From NCBI RefSeq assembly GCF_019375475.1, contig NZ_JAHXGQ010000001.1, forward strand, positions 682,001 through 746,000: a stretch of 64,000 bases of DNA. The letters are read 5' to 3'. This document shows, one piece after another, positions 1 through 8,280 of the stretch. A program made the translations under genes and the position numbers. Numbering within the stretch: position 1 is the first letter of the stretch; every line of letters starts with the position of its first letter. Origin of the DNA: Saccharothrix obliqua (GTDB lineage: Bacteria; Actinomycetota; Actinomycetes; Mycobacteriales; Pseudonocardiaceae). Under the pieces are notes generated by a model. The model searched no databases. It saw nothing but the letters and a program-made list of their open reading frames with translations, and was not told the DNA's origin.

Positions 1-569
1 ATGTCGAGGGTCTTGCTGCTCTTCAGCTCCGGGTCGTTCCACACCTCGGACAGGATCTCGTCCCGGTGCACCACCTGCCCGGCGCGCTGGATGAGCACCC
101 GCAGCAGCTCGAACTCCTTGTTCGCGAGCTGCACCTCCTGCCCGTCCACGGTGACGCGCCGCGCGGCGAGGTCGACCCGCACGCCGTTGACCTCCAGCGT
201 GCCCGGCGCGCGCCTGCGCAGCAGCGCCCGGATGCGGGCCATCAGCTCGGCCAGCCGGAACGGCTTGGCGACGTAGTCGTCCGCGCCCGCGTCCAGGCCC
301 ACCACGAAGTCCACCTCGTCGGACCGCGCGGTGAGCATCAGCACCGGGATGGCCCGCCCGCCGGCGCGCAGCCGGCGGCACACCTCCAGGCCGTCCATGC
401 CGGGCAGCCCCAGGTCGAGCACCAGCAGGTCCACGCCACCGTGCGAGGTCGCCCGGAGCGCGCCGGGGCCGTCACCGACCACCTGCACCTGATAACCCTC
501 CCGCTGCAACGCGCGGGACAGGGGATCCGCGATCGCCGGATCATCCTCCGCCAACAAGACCACGCTCAC
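1..569 (-). CDS. OmpR/PhoB-family response regulator (C-terminus cut off by window edge)
   Basis: Two-component transcription factor that is phosphorylated by a sensor kinase and binds promoter DNA. About 189 residues are visible. The receiver domain (about residues 3-115) has the acidic cluster E8-D9-D10, phospho-acceptor D52 in the LDLGLPGMDG segment, T80 and the conserved K102. The winged-helix DNA-binding domain begins near residue 130 and runs off the window. The GTG at 567-569 is chosen because a -10-like TACGCT (577-582, minus strand) lies seven bases upstream, which fits a leaderless start; a second in-frame GTG lies two codons later. It is divergent from hisN with only 32 bases between starts. 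The partner kinase must lie outside the window. The family is certain, the regulon is unknown. Confidence 0.93.
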   Translation of the reverse strand, partial: MSVVLLAEDDPAIADPLSRALQREGYQVQVVGDGPGALRATSHGGVDLLVLDLGLPGMDGLEVCRRLRAGGRAIPVLMLTARSDEVDFVVGLDAGADDYVAKPFRLAELMARIRALLRRRAPGTLEVNGVRVDLAARRVTVDGQEVQLANKEFELLRVLIQRAGQVVHRDEILSEVWNDPELKSSKTLD

Positions 570-576
570 GCCACCC

Positions 577-595
577 AGCGTAGGCGTGGGACGAT
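577..595. promoter_or_regulatory. Divergent -10 boxes between the response regulator and hisN
   Basis: On the minus strand TACGCT (577-582) sits seven bases before the regulator GTG. On the plus strand GACGAT (590-595) sits six bases before the hisN GTG. Both spacings fit leaderless transcription from a very short shared region. No convincing -35 boxes are seen, so this is inference from spacing. Confidence 0.45.
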
Positions 596-601
596 CCCCG
601 C

Positions 602-1375
602 GTGTCCTCCGATCTGACGCTCGCGTTGCGGCTGGCCGATGCGGCCGACGCGATCACCACGTCCCGGTTCCGCGCGCGTGACCTCCAGGTGGAGCGCAAA
701 CCCGACCGGACACCCGTGACGGACGCCGACGTGGCCGTGGAGGACGCGATCCGCGCGGTGCTCGCCGACACCGGTGACCAGGTGGCGGGCGAGGAACGCG
801 GTGGCGTGGTGGGCGCGGGCCGGACGTGGGTCGTGGACCCGATCGACGGCACCAAGAACTTCCTGCGCGGCGTACCCGTGTGGGCGACGCTGATCGCCCT
901 GGTCGTGGACGGGACGCCGCGGGTCGGCGTGGTCAGCGCGCCCGCGCTGGGCCGCCGGTGGTGGGCCGCCGAGGGGCAGGGCGCGTTCACGCTGGACGCG
1001 ACGGGGGAGCGGCGCATCGGCGTGAGCGCGGTGGCCGACCTCTCCGACGCCTACCTGTCCACCACGCACCTCGGGTCGTGGGTGGAGCACCACTCGCGGG
1101 AGGCGTACCTGCGGCTGGTGGACGCGTGCTGGGAGAACCGGGCGTTCGGCGACTTCTGGCAGCACTGCCTGGTGGCCGAGGGCGCGATCGACGTGGCCGC
1201 CGAGGCGGTCGTGAACCCGTGGGACGTGGCCCCGTTCCAGGTCCTGGTGCGCGAGGCGGGCGGGCGGTTCAGCGACCTGTCCGGCGCGGACCGGTTCGAC
1301 GGAGGGGACGCGTTGTCGACGAACGGTCGGCTGCACGAGGCGGCGTTGGCGTTGCTGGCGCGGCACCGGGCGTGA
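602..1375 (+). CDS. hisN: Histidinol-phosphatase, inositol-monophosphatase family
   Basis: Mg-dependent phosphatase of the IMPase fold, 257 residues, the usual size. The metal-binding signature is complete: G63-E64-E65, then D79-P-I-D82-G-T at 79-84, and the C-terminal W207-D208 motif. The NPWD version and actinobacterial context favour histidinol-phosphatase (step eight of histidine synthesis) over inositol phosphatase, but sequence alone does not exclude other sugar-phosphate substrates. The start is GTG, immediately after a -10-like box. The 3' end overlaps the convergent GtrA gene by 107 bases, so the tails of both proteins share DNA. No other his genes are nearby. Confidence 0.88.
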   Translation: MSSDLTLALRLADAADAITTSRFRARDLQVERKPDRTPVTDADVAVEDAIRAVLADTGDQVAGEERGGVVGAGRTWVVDPIDGTKNFLRGVPVWATLIALVVDGTPRVGVVSAPALGRRWWAAEGQGAFTLDATGERRIGVSAVADLSDAYLSTTHLGSWVEHHSREAYLRLVDACWENRAFGDFWQHCLVAEGAIDVAAEAVVNPWDVAPFQVLVREAGGRFSDLSGADRFDGGDALSTNGRLHEAALALLARHRA

Positions 1376-1871
1376 CCCTGGGCCGGGCGTCGGCCTGCGG
1401 GAACACCCACTTCTTGTAGCCGTACCACCGGAACGCCATGGCGACGAGCGTGCCGATGATCTGGGCGCTGGTGAAGTCGGCGACCTCCTGCACGAGGCGG
1501 CTGACCTCCGGCTCCTGGAGGTGCAGCAGGTAGCGCGAGACGCCCAGCGGCAGCGAGTTGAGGCCGATCGCGAGGCCGTTGACGATGAAGAACAACGCCG
1601 CCTCGTGGTGGCGTTCCCGACCGCCCCTGGTGCGGAACGACCACTCGCGGTTCAGGACGTACGACACGATCGTGGCGACCAGGGTCGCCACCACCTTCGC
1701 CGTCACCGGCTTCTCGTGCAGCACGGTCGTCTTGAGGACGAGGAAGATGACCGTGTCGATCACGAAGCAGATGCCGCCGACCACCGCGAACTTCAGCAGT
1801 TCCCGGTGCCGGAGCGCCAGGGAGCGCAGCGGCTCGGGCAGTCGGCGGACGACGTTCTCGACGGAAGACAC
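1269..1871 (-). CDS. GtrA-family membrane protein with long basic tail
   Basis: Small GtrA-type membrane protein, 200 residues. Four hydrophobic segments are visible at about 26-46, 55-75, 88-108 and 135-155, with the family's basic NREWSFR loop between them. GtrA proteins are thought to help move lipid-linked sugars across the membrane or to anchor glycosyltransferases; here no glycosyltransferase is adjacent. The last 40 or so residues are Pro/Arg/Thr-rich and encoded opposite the end of hisN; this tail is probably a read-through extension rather than a domain. The following upstream gene encodes a close paralogue, so the pair looks like a tandem duplication. Confidence 0.85.
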   Translation of the reverse strand: MSSVENVVRRLPEPLRSLALRHRELLKFAVVGGICFVIDTVIFLVLKTTVLHEKPVTAKVVATLVATIVSYVLNREWSFRTRGGRERHHEAALFFIVNGLAIGLNSLPLGVSRYLLHLQEPEVSRLVQEVADFTSAQIIGTLVAMAFRWYGYKKWVFPQADARPRVTPGAAPATPTPPRAADRSSTTRPLRRTGPRRTGR

Positions 1872-1907
1872 TCCGACGAGTGTACGGAGAACGGGTGAGA
1901 GCGCTGT

Positions 1908-2429
1908 TCAGGCGACGTCGCGCTGGTCGTCGGACACCACGCGGAGGCGGCGCACGGCGGGCCGCGCGTCGGCCTCCGGGAACACCACCCGGCGCATCGC
2001 CCAGAACTTGAACGCGGTGGCGAGCAGCATCCCGATGACCGAACCGCTCAGGAAGTCGGCGACCTGGCTGTGGAGGTCCAGCATGTGCCGGGACACGTAC
2101 AGCGGGGCCAGGTTCACGCCGATGCCCATGCCGCTGACGATGAAGAACAACGCGGCTTCGTGGTGCCGCTCGCGCCCGCCCCGGGTGTGGAACGACCACT
2201 CGCGGCTGAGCACGTAGGACGCGATCACCGCCACCAGGACCGCGATCGCCTTGGCCGTGACCACCTTGTCCTGGAGCACGGTCAGCTTCAGGGCGTACCA
2301 GATGCCGTTGTCGATCAGGAAGGTCGTCCCGCCGACCACGGCGAACCTGATCAGCTCGCGGTGCTTGTTGATCAGGAAGCGCACCGGCTCGGGGAGGAGG
2401 CTGAAGAGCCTGCGCACGACTGGTAGCAC
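1908..2429 (-). CDS. GtrA-family membrane protein (paralogue)
   Basis: Second GtrA protein, 173 residues, same four-helix layout and the same SREWSFHTRGGRERHHEAAL-type loop as its downstream neighbour. It lies 36 bases upstream of that gene on the same strand and probably shares its transcript. The two paralogues differ in the N-terminal segment and in the lumenal loop between helices three and four. Exact role unknown; family role is polyprenyl-linked sugar translocation or modification of cell-envelope glycans. Start ATG at 2429. Confidence 0.87.
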   Translation of the reverse strand: MLPVVRRLFSLLPEPVRFLINKHRELIRFAVVGGTTFLIDNGIWYALKLTVLQDKVVTAKAIAVLVAVIASYVLSREWSFHTRGGRERHHEAALFFIVSGMGIGVNLAPLYVSRHMLDLHSQVADFLSGSVIGMLLATAFKFWAMRRVVFPEADARPAVRRLRVVSDDQRDVA

Positions 2430-2464
2430 CGGGGCAGCCTACGCCCGCGTGACGCCACCGGACG

Positions 2465-4795
2465 TCAAGGGGTTCGGCAGGGCCGGTCGTGCGTGCCCGG
2501 GTGCGCCTGGGTCGTGTGCGACCGGCACGGCGGTCCGGTCCCCGTCGGCGACGTGGTCGTGGTGGGCGGTGTGGTGGAGGGCGTGGTGGAGGGCGCTGTG
2601 GGTGGTGACGTGCCCCGCGTCGTGGTCGGGTTCGTGGTCGTGAGCTGCGGCGATGACGTCGTCGGCGCCTTGGTGCCCGGTGTGCCGGCGGGCGGCTCGA
2701 CGGTCCCGGGCGTGGTGCGCTTGACCGGCGGCGGGGTCGGGGTCGTCGTCACGGGGAACCGCGTCGGGTCGTCGGGGCCCGGTGCGGGGAGTTCGGGCAC
2801 CGGGTTGTCCGGCATGTGGTGCCCCACCGGGACCCGCACGGACTGGCTTGCGTCGCCGAGGGTGGCCGTCACGGTCACGTGACCGTGCCGGAAGGGCATG
2901 CCGATCGCCCACACGGGCAGCCGGAACGACTCGCCACGCGCCAGCTCCCGCTCGCACACCACCCGGTGCGGGCCCAGCACGCAGTCCGGCCGCAGCATCA
3001 CCAGCACCACGTCGCGGTCGGCCTCGACGACCAGCCGCAACACGCCCGCCCGGCCGCCGGTGTTGGTGGCCGTGATGTCCAGCCGCGGGTCCCAGTGACC
3101 GGGGTGCCACTGGTGCACGCGCAGGTCGACGGCGTCGTCCGCGGGTTGGATCGCCATGTCGACCCGGATGCCCACGGAGATCGCGACACCGGCGCTGACC
3201 GTGCCGGTGATGGGGCCGGTCACGGCTTCCGGGTCGGCACGCAGGCGGAACACGAACGTCGCCGCCTCACCGGGTTCGATGCCCCGCTCGGTGGTGCAGG
3301 TGATGTCGCCCTCGCCCGCCGGGCAGGGCACCGTCTGGTCGGCCGCGCTGTCGAGGCGCGCGGGCCCCGGGCCGGCGAAGGCCGCGCCGGGACCGACCGC
3401 GTGCACGCCGGGCGGCAGGTGCAGCGCGGCGTTCGCGGGCTGCGACGCCGTCTCGCCGGTGTTGCGCACCTTGACCGGCAGGTCGACCGGCGGTGAGCCG
3501 GGGGTGAGCGTGAAACCGCTGGGCACCGTCGGCACGAGGAGCGGCGGCGTCGGCTCCGGCTCCGGCTCGGGGTCCGGCGGTCGTGACGTCGGGGGCTGCG
3601 AGGTCGGCGGGGTGGTCGTCGGTGCCGGTGGGTTCTGCGCGGGCGGTTCCCGCACCGGCGGTTCCTGCACCGGTGGTTCCTGGGCAGGCGGTTCCTGAGC
3701 CGGTGGGTCCTCGGCGGGCGGTTCCTGGGCCGGTGGTTCCTGGGCGGGCGGCTCCGGGGTGGCGGGCGGCGGTGCCGGCGGTTGGACCCGCGCGGTCGTG
3801 GTCGGCGGCGGAGGGGAGGTCTGGGCGGCGGGCACCTGCTGGTCGCCGCCGGACGCGAGCCCGACCGCCACGGCCACGACCAGCGCGGCGGCCGAGGCGG
3901 CGACGCCGAGCAACTGCCGGGGCGCCGAACCCAGCGCGCCCGCCGCACCACCCGTCCCGGCCGCGGCGGCGACGGCGGTCGCGGCCTTCGCGGTGGCGGC
4001 GGTCGCGGCCAGGTAGCCGCCCGCGCCCAGGCCGAGCACCAGCGGCGCGACGAAGGCGCGCAACGCGCCGTTGACGTCGGCGAGTTCGGCGGCCAGCGCC
4101 CGGCAGTCGGCGCACTCGTCGAGGTGCGCCTCGACCTGCGTGGTCTCCCGCCTGGACAGGCCACCGCGGGTCCACGCGCCCAGCCGGTCCACGGTGGCGC
4201 GGCAGCGCTCGGCCTGCGTCTCGGCCAGGTGCACCTGGAGGTACGCCTGCTTCAGCCCCTCGCGGGCGCGGTAGGCGAGCGCGGACACGCCGTTGGCGGT
4301 CAGGCCGAGCAGCGGCGCGACCTCGGCGGGCGACTGGCCCTCGATCTCGGTGTGCCACAGCACGGTCTGCCAGCGCTCGGGCAGCCGGGCGAACGCCCGC
4401 GCGGCCAGCGACCGCTCCAGCCCGGCCACCGCCGTGTCCCGGAACGGCACCGACGTGGCCTCGGGCGCGACCTCCGCGACGTCCTCGGCGAGGTCCACCT
4501 TCTTCTCGCGGCGCGTCTTGTCGTAAGCGGTGTGCCGCAGCGCGGTGAGCAGGTAGGCGCGGAACGCCGAGTCGGGCCCGCGGCCCGCGCGGAGGGCGTC
4601 GAGCACCTTGGCGAACGCGTCCGAGACCAGGTCGTCGGCCTCGGCGGAGGAGCGCGCGAGCTGGCGGGCCAGGTTGTAGGCCGCGCTCACGTGGCGCTCG
4701 TAGAGCTGTCCGTAGGCGTCCACCGCCCCGGCTCGCACGGAGTCGATCAGCTCCGCGTCACTCGGCCCCTGGACGTCGGCTGGAACTGTCGCCAC
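2465..4795 (-). CDS. ECF sigma factor fused to zinc-finger anti-sigma-like, membrane and Pro-rich extracytoplasmic parts
   Basis: A 776-residue multidomain protein. Region sigma-2 lies at about 13-95 and sigma-4 at about 125-190, so the N-terminus is an extracytoplasmic-function sigma factor. Next is an anti-sigma-type zinc finger with H224, C228 and C231, an Ala-rich stretch and a membrane helix near 297-315. Beyond the membrane come about eight PPAQE-like repeats (DNA 3630-3760), two beta-rich CARDB/DUF11-like segments, and a long Thr/Pro tail. This matches known actinobacterial ECF groups with a built-in anti-sigma and sensor. The GTG at 4793-4795 is chosen for its GAGGAGGGG ribosome site; the frame stays open upstream but that part is antisense to the next gene. 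It suggests one-protein signal transduction from wall to promoter; release could be proteolytic, an inference. Confidence 0.88.
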   Translation of the reverse strand: MATVPADVQGPSDAELIDSVRAGAVDAYGQLYERHVSAAYNLARQLARSSAEADDLVSDAFAKVLDALRAGRGPDSAFRAYLLTALRHTAYDKTRREKKVDLAEDVAEVAPEATSVPFRDTAVAGLERSLAARAFARLPERWQTVLWHTEIEGQSPAEVAPLLGLTANGVSALAYRAREGLKQAYLQVHLAETQAERCRATVDRLGAWTRGGLSRRETTQVEAHLDECADCRALAAELADVNGALRAFVAPLVLGLGAGGYLAATAATAKAATAVAAAAGTGGAAGALGSAPRQLLGVAASAAALVVAVAVGLASGGDQQVPAAQTSPPPPTTTARVQPPAPPPATPEPPAQEPPAQEPPAEDPPAQEPPAQEPPVQEPPVREPPAQNPPAPTTTPPTSQPPTSRPPDPEPEPEPTPPLLVPTVPSGFTLTPGSPPVDLPVKVRNTGETASQPANAALHLPPGVHAVGPGAAFAGPGPARLDSAADQTVPCPAGEGDITCTTERGIEPGEAATFVFRLRADPEAVTGPITGTVSAGVAISVGIRVDMAIQPADDAVDLRVHQWHPGHWDPRLDITATNTGGRAGVLRLVVEADRDVVLVMLRPDCVLGPHRVVCERELARGESFRLPVWAIGMPFRHGHVTVTATLGDASQSVRVPVGHHMPDNPVPELPAPGPDDPTRFPVTTTPTPPPVKRTTPGTVEPPAGTPGTKAPTTSSPQLTTTNPTTTRGTSPPTAPSTTPSTTPPTTTTSPTGTGPPCRSHTTQAHPGTHDRPCRTP

Positions 4796-4940
4796 GTGTA
4801 TTCCCCTCCTCGCGCGCTCAGTGTGACTCACCGGGCAGCGCAACGTCACCTCCGACCCCCCGACCGGGCGGCACGGCGACGTCATGGATCGCCTCCCACG
4901 ACGTCCCGTATCCGTGTTCCGAGGGCGAGGAGGCATCCGG

Positions 4941-5783
4941 GTGGGTGTGCGGGGAACGACGACCGCCGGCGAGGCCGGCGAACCGGTGTCCACGGGCCGG
5001 TCGCCCGGTGCGGACGCGGCGCGGGCGTTGCGGTCGAGGTGGCGGACGGCGACCACGGCCGCGGGGTGGGCGTTCCCCGCCGACTGGCCGCTGCCCGAGG
5101 TCGACGAGGTGTGCGCGGCGGTGCTGGGCGGCCCGGCCGACCCGTCCGCCGCGCTGTACCGGCTGGGCGGCGCGCGGGCCGAGGCGGGCGCGGACCTGGC
5201 GGAGACGCTGCTCGACCTGGCCGCGCTGCACGCGGTGCTCGCCGAGCCGCCCGGGTCGACCGGGATCGTGTCGCCGAACGTGGACGCCACGCCCGCGTCG
5301 ATGCTGCGGGCGACCGCGCTGGGCTGGGGCGACGTGGTGTGCCGGCAGATCGCGGACAGCGGTGCGGACGACCCGCTGACCGGGCTGGCCACCGGCGCGT
5401 ACCTGCGGACCAGGCTGCGCGAGGTGTACGCGGAGGCACGCGCGACGGGGCGCCGGGAGCACGTCCTGGTGCTGGTGGCGCTGGACCTGGACCGGGTCGT
5501 CGGCTGGTCGCGGGTGGTGGCGATGACGTTGCTGGCCGACGCGTTGCGCGAGGTGTTCGACGCGGGCCAGACGATCGCGGTGGTCGGGCCGGCGTTGGCG
5601 GCGGTGCTGGTGCGGCGGGACGAGGCGCTGCACCGGTCGATGGCCAACCTGCGGGTGCTGGCGGCCGACCGGCTGGCCGTCGACCCGCACGTGGCGCGGA
5701 CCGGACCGGCGGAGGTTTGGCTGGAGGAGCTGCCGGCCACTTATGGCGAGGCCGTCGCACTGCTGGCGGCTCCCGGGCGCTGA
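4941..5783 (+). CDS. Degenerate GGDEF-domain protein
   Basis: 280-residue soluble protein. The middle contains DDPLTGLATGAYLRTRL, the recognisable opening helix motif of diguanylate cyclase (GGDEF) domains, but the GGDEF active-site loop itself is absent and the domain is shortened. It is therefore unlikely to make cyclic di-GMP and may be a binding or regulatory remnant. The N-terminal 120 residues are Ala-rich and helical with no family I recognise. The start is set at GTG 4941 because GAGGAGG (4927-4933) lies seven bases upstream; an earlier ATG at 4884 has no ribosome site. It is divergent from the fused sigma-factor gene, leaving 145 bases between them. Confidence 0.75.
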   Translation: MGVRGTTTAGEAGEPVSTGRSPGADAARALRSRWRTATTAAGWAFPADWPLPEVDEVCAAVLGGPADPSAALYRLGGARAEAGADLAETLLDLAALHAVLAEPPGSTGIVSPNVDATPASMLRATALGWGDVVCRQIADSGADDPLTGLATGAYLRTRLREVYAEARATGRREHVLVLVALDLDRVVGWSRVVAMTLLADALREVFDAGQTIAVVGPALAAVLVRRDEALHRSMANLRVLAADRLAVDPHVARTGPAEVWLEELPATYGEAVALLAAPGR

Positions 5784-5822
5784 CGACCCCTGTCCGGCGC
5801 CCGCCCCCGGCGTTCCTCCCCC

Positions 5823-5861
5823 GAGGCCCGCGACGTTGAGCTTCCTCGCGTCGCGGGCCTC
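5823..5861. terminator. Strong GC-rich hairpin terminator
   Basis: A perfect 13-bp inverted repeat (5823-5835 with 5849-5861) with a 13-base loop, just after the GGDEF-like gene and before the gntR operator. It has no U-tract, as usual in actinobacteria. Confidence 0.8.
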
Positions 5862-5890
5862 CTCGTCTGCTTGACGCCTCGGCGGCTGGT

Positions 5891-5918
5891 CTAGTTCACT
5901 AGTGTCTTAGTTGACTAG
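5891..5918. promoter_or_regulatory. Probable operator of the YtrA-type GntR repressor
   Basis: 28-bp near-perfect palindrome built as CTAGTNNACTA-N6-TAGTNNACTAG, an AT-rich island in GC-rich DNA. It ends 25 bases before the gntR GTG. A -35-like TTGACG at 5871-5876 lies just upstream, so the operator would cover the -10 region. YtrA-subfamily repressors usually control their own operon from such a site, so autoregulation of gntR and the ABC transporter is inferred. Confidence 0.75.
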
Positions 5919-5943
5919 AACAATTTCGGACGGGGGTGATGGT

Positions 5944-6345
5944 GTGGAGTTCCGCGTGGACCGGTCGAGCGGGCTGCCCGCGTACCTCCAACTCGTGCGC
6001 CAGGCGCGGGAAGCGCTCCGGCTGGGCTGGCTCGGTCCGGGTGACCGGTTGCCGACCGTGCGGGACGTGGTCGCGACCAGCGGCGTGAACGCGAACACCG
6101 TGCTCAAGGCGTACCGGGAACTGGAGCGGTCCGGCCTGGTCGAGGCGCGTCAGGGCGCGGGCACGTTCGTGAAGGCCGGCCTCGGCTCCGCCGACCCCGC
6201 CGTGCTGGCCGCGTTGCGCGCGCGGCTCGTCGAGTGGGTGCGCGCGGCGCGCGCGGCCGGGTTGGACCGGGAAGACATCGACGCCCTGGTGCGGTCCGTG
6301 GTGACCGCCGGGGAGACCGAGGGGGAAGGGGTGGCGGTCACATGA
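5944..6345 (+). CDS. GntR-family regulator, YtrA subfamily
   Basis: 133-residue transcription regulator. An N-terminal winged helix (about 10-75) carries the GntR signature: PAYLQLVRQ, then GDRLPTVRDVV and NANTVLKAYRELE, followed by the short helical C-terminal dimerisation tail typical of the YtrA class. GTG 5944 is preferred over TTG 5911, because GGACGGGGG precedes it and TTG 5911 lies inside the operator. It overlaps the ABC ATPase gene by four bases (ATGA), so it is the first gene of a three-gene operon. It probably represses the transporter until an antibiotic or envelope stress signal is sensed; the ligand is unknown. Confidence 0.92.
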   Translation: MEFRVDRSSGLPAYLQLVRQAREALRLGWLGPGDRLPTVRDVVATSGVNANTVLKAYRELERSGLVEARQGAGTFVKAGLGSADPAVLAALRARLVEWVRAARAAGLDREDIDALVRSVVTAGETEGEGVAVT

Positions 6346-7214
6346 CCACTACCGTCGCGGAGCCCGCCGGAACGGCCGCGGTCGCGGTGCGGGCGAGCGG
6401 CCTGGGCAAGCGGTACCGCGCCAAGTGGGCCCTGCGCGAGTGCGCGTTCGAGCTGCCCGCCGGGCGGGTCGCCGCCCTGGTCGGCGCGAACGGCGCGGGC
6501 AAGACGACGCTGCTGAGCGTCCTGGCGGGTCTGGTCAACGCCGACGAGGGGTCGGCGGTGGCGACCGGCCGGGTCGCGTTCGTGGCCCAGGACAAGCCGG
6601 TGTACCGGGGCTTCACCGCCGCCGACGTGCTGCGCTTGGGCGCGCGCCTGAACGTCGTGTGGGACGAGGCGCGGGCGCGGCGCTGGCTGGAGCGCTTCGA
6701 GGTGCCGCTGGACCGGCCGTGCGGGAAGCTGTCCGGCGGTCAGCGGGCGCAGGTGGCGTTCGCGGTGGCCGTCGGCTCGTGCCCGGACGTGCTGCTGCTC
6801 GACGAGCCGCTGGCCAACCTCGACCCGCTGGCCCGCCGCGAGGTGACCGGCGAACTGCTCGCCGAGGTCGCCGCGACCGGGATGACCGTGCTGCTGTCCA
6901 CGCACGTGGTGACCGAGCTGGGTGGCGTCGCCGACCACCTGCTGCTGCTCGCCCGCGGCCGGCTGCTGGTCGGCGGCGACCTGGACGACCTGCTCGCCCG
7001 GCACGTCCGGTACGAGGGGCCGCGCTCGGACGTGCCGCCCGTGCTCGGCGACGTCGTCGAGGCGCGGCACCACGGCGGCCAGTCGTCGTTCCTGGTCCGC
7101 CTGCCCGAGGGGCCGCGGCCGGCGGTGGCGGGCCAGTGGGCGGAGCGGGCGGTGTCGTTGGAGGACTACGTGCTGGCGCAGCTCGCCGTGACCAGGAAGG
7201 AGCCGGCCGCGTGA
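6342..7214 (+). CDS. ABC transporter ATP-binding protein
   Basis: 290-residue ATPase subunit. Walker A is GANGAGKTT, the signature motif is KLSGGQRAQ, Walker B is DVLLLDEPLANLDPL, and the switch histidine is in LLSTHVV. The C-terminal 60 residues after the ATPase core form a small beta domain seen in many antibiotic or drug exporters. ATG 6342 overlaps the gntR stop, and its own end overlaps the permease GTG, so translation is coupled. Together with the permease and YtrA regulator it forms a bacteriocin/antibiotic-type exporter of unknown cargo. Confidence 0.94.
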   Translation: MTTTVAEPAGTAAVAVRASGLGKRYRAKWALRECAFELPAGRVAALVGANGAGKTTLLSVLAGLVNADEGSAVATGRVAFVAQDKPVYRGFTAADVLRLGARLNVVWDEARARRWLERFEVPLDRPCGKLSGGQRAQVAFAVAVGSCPDVLLLDEPLANLDPLARREVTGELLAEVAATGMTVLLSTHVVTELGGVADHLLLLARGRLLVGGDLDDLLARHVRYEGPRSDVPPVLGDVVEARHHGGQSSFLVRLPEGPRPAVAGQWAERAVSLEDYVLAQLAVTRKEPAA

Positions 7215-8209
7215 CCACCGCGATCCGCAGGGACCGGGTCGGCTGGCCCGACCTGCTGTGGCTGACCTGGCGGCAGCACCGCTGGCAGCTCCTCACCGTC
7301 GGCGGCGGGGCCGTGCTCGGCTCGCTGGTGTGGCTGGCGCTGGCGTGGCTGATCAACTCGACCGGCACCACCGACCACGGGTTCTGGTTCATCGGCGGCC
7401 TGCGTGGTCCCTCGCAGCTCATCGCCGAGCTGCCAGCCGCCGGCGCGGCGGTGATCGCCGTGTTCTGGGCCGCACCGCTGCTGTCCCGCGAGTACGAGCA
7501 GCAGACGCACCTGCTGGTGTGGAGCCAGGACCTGCCGCCGACCCGGTGGCTGCTCGGCAAGGTCGTGCTGCTGGGCGTGCCCGCGGTCGGGCTCTCGGCC
7601 GGTTTCGGCGCGGCCGTGCTAGTGCTGCTCGACGCGGTCAACGAGGCCATGCCCCAGGTCCCGGGGCGCGGGTACTACGTGCCGTTCTCCCCGTTCAGCT
7701 CGCTCTCGTTCGAGGCCGCGCCGCTGGTGCAGGTCGGCTACGCGGCCTTCGGCTTCGCGCTCGGCCTGGCGTTCAGCGCGCTCACCCGGCGGACCGTGTT
7801 GTCGATGGGGTTGACGTTGGGTGCGTTCGTCACCGTGCGCTTCCTGGTCGGTAATGTGTGGCGGCCTCACTTCATGACGCCCGTGCGCACGTACGAGATG
7901 TACGAGCCGAGGTTCCGCGACCCGACGGTCGTCGACGACCAGAGGGTGGGTTCGATGCACATCCGCGGTGGTTACGCGGACGCCGCCGGTCGCGAGGTGC
8001 CGTTCCCGAGCGTGTGCTCGGACGGGTATCGGGGCGGCGACGAGGACAACTACATCAAGTGCGTGACGGACCACGGCGTGGTGCAGTATTTCACCGACTT
8101 CCACCCGGCGGACCGCGTCGTGCCGTTCCAGCTCATCGAGTTCGGCGTCTTCGCCGTGCTCGCGGCCGGGTTGCTGGCGGTGGCGTTCACCCGGGTCCGC
8201 CGGCGCTGA
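7211..8209 (+). CDS. ABC transporter permease
   Basis: 332-residue membrane subunit with about six transmembrane helices: near 30-55, 78-100, 120-145, 180-205, 205-225 and 300-325. A polar extracytoplasmic loop of about 80 residues between the fifth and last helix contains two cysteines (SVCSDG and YIKCVTD) that could form a disulphide. GTG 7211 overlaps the ATPase stop (GTGA). This layout is common for actinobacterial permeases coupled to YtrA regulators. Substrate unknown. Confidence 0.9.
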   Translation: MTTAIRRDRVGWPDLLWLTWRQHRWQLLTVGGGAVLGSLVWLALAWLINSTGTTDHGFWFIGGLRGPSQLIAELPAAGAAVIAVFWAAPLLSREYEQQTHLLVWSQDLPPTRWLLGKVVLLGVPAVGLSAGFGAAVLVLLDAVNEAMPQVPGRGYYVPFSPFSSLSFEAAPLVQVGYAAFGFALGLAFSALTRRTVLSMGLTLGAFVTVRFLVGNVWRPHFMTPVRTYEMYEPRFRDPTVVDDQRVGSMHIRGGYADAAGREVPFPSVCSDGYRGGDEDNYIKCVTDHGVVQYFTDFHPADRVVPFQLIEFGVFAVLAAGLLAVAFTRVRRR

Positions 8210-8213
8210 GCAC

Positions 8214-8247
8214 GGGTCCCGCGCGCCTCGGGGGGCGCGCGGGGCCC
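8214..8247. terminator. Hairpin terminator after the ABC operon
   Basis: 14-bp stem (8214-8220 plus 8221-8227 with 8234-8247), one G-T wobble, six-base loop, directly after the permease stop and before the purK promoter. Confidence 0.78.
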
Positions 8248-8265
8248 GACCGCCATTTGCCCAGG

Positions 8266-8271
8266 TAGGAT
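8266..8271 (+). promoter_or_regulatory. -10 box for purK
   Basis: TAGGAT ends nine bases before the purK GTG. This places the transcription start at or just before the start codon, suggesting a leaderless or nearly leaderless message; an AGGTAGGA ribosome-like sequence overlaps it, so a short leader is the alternative. Confidence 0.5.
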
Positions 8272-8280
8272 CTGTCACCC

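Noticed and set aside
3782-4016. Plus-strand open frames over the sigma-factor gene
   Set aside because: Antisense artefacts of high GC and the proline repeat.
4796-5740. In-frame minus-strand extension upstream of the fused sigma factor
   Set aside because: It would give a 1091-residue protein, but it is antisense to the GGDEF-like gene and the GTG at 4795 has a strong ribosome site at the proper sigma N-terminus.
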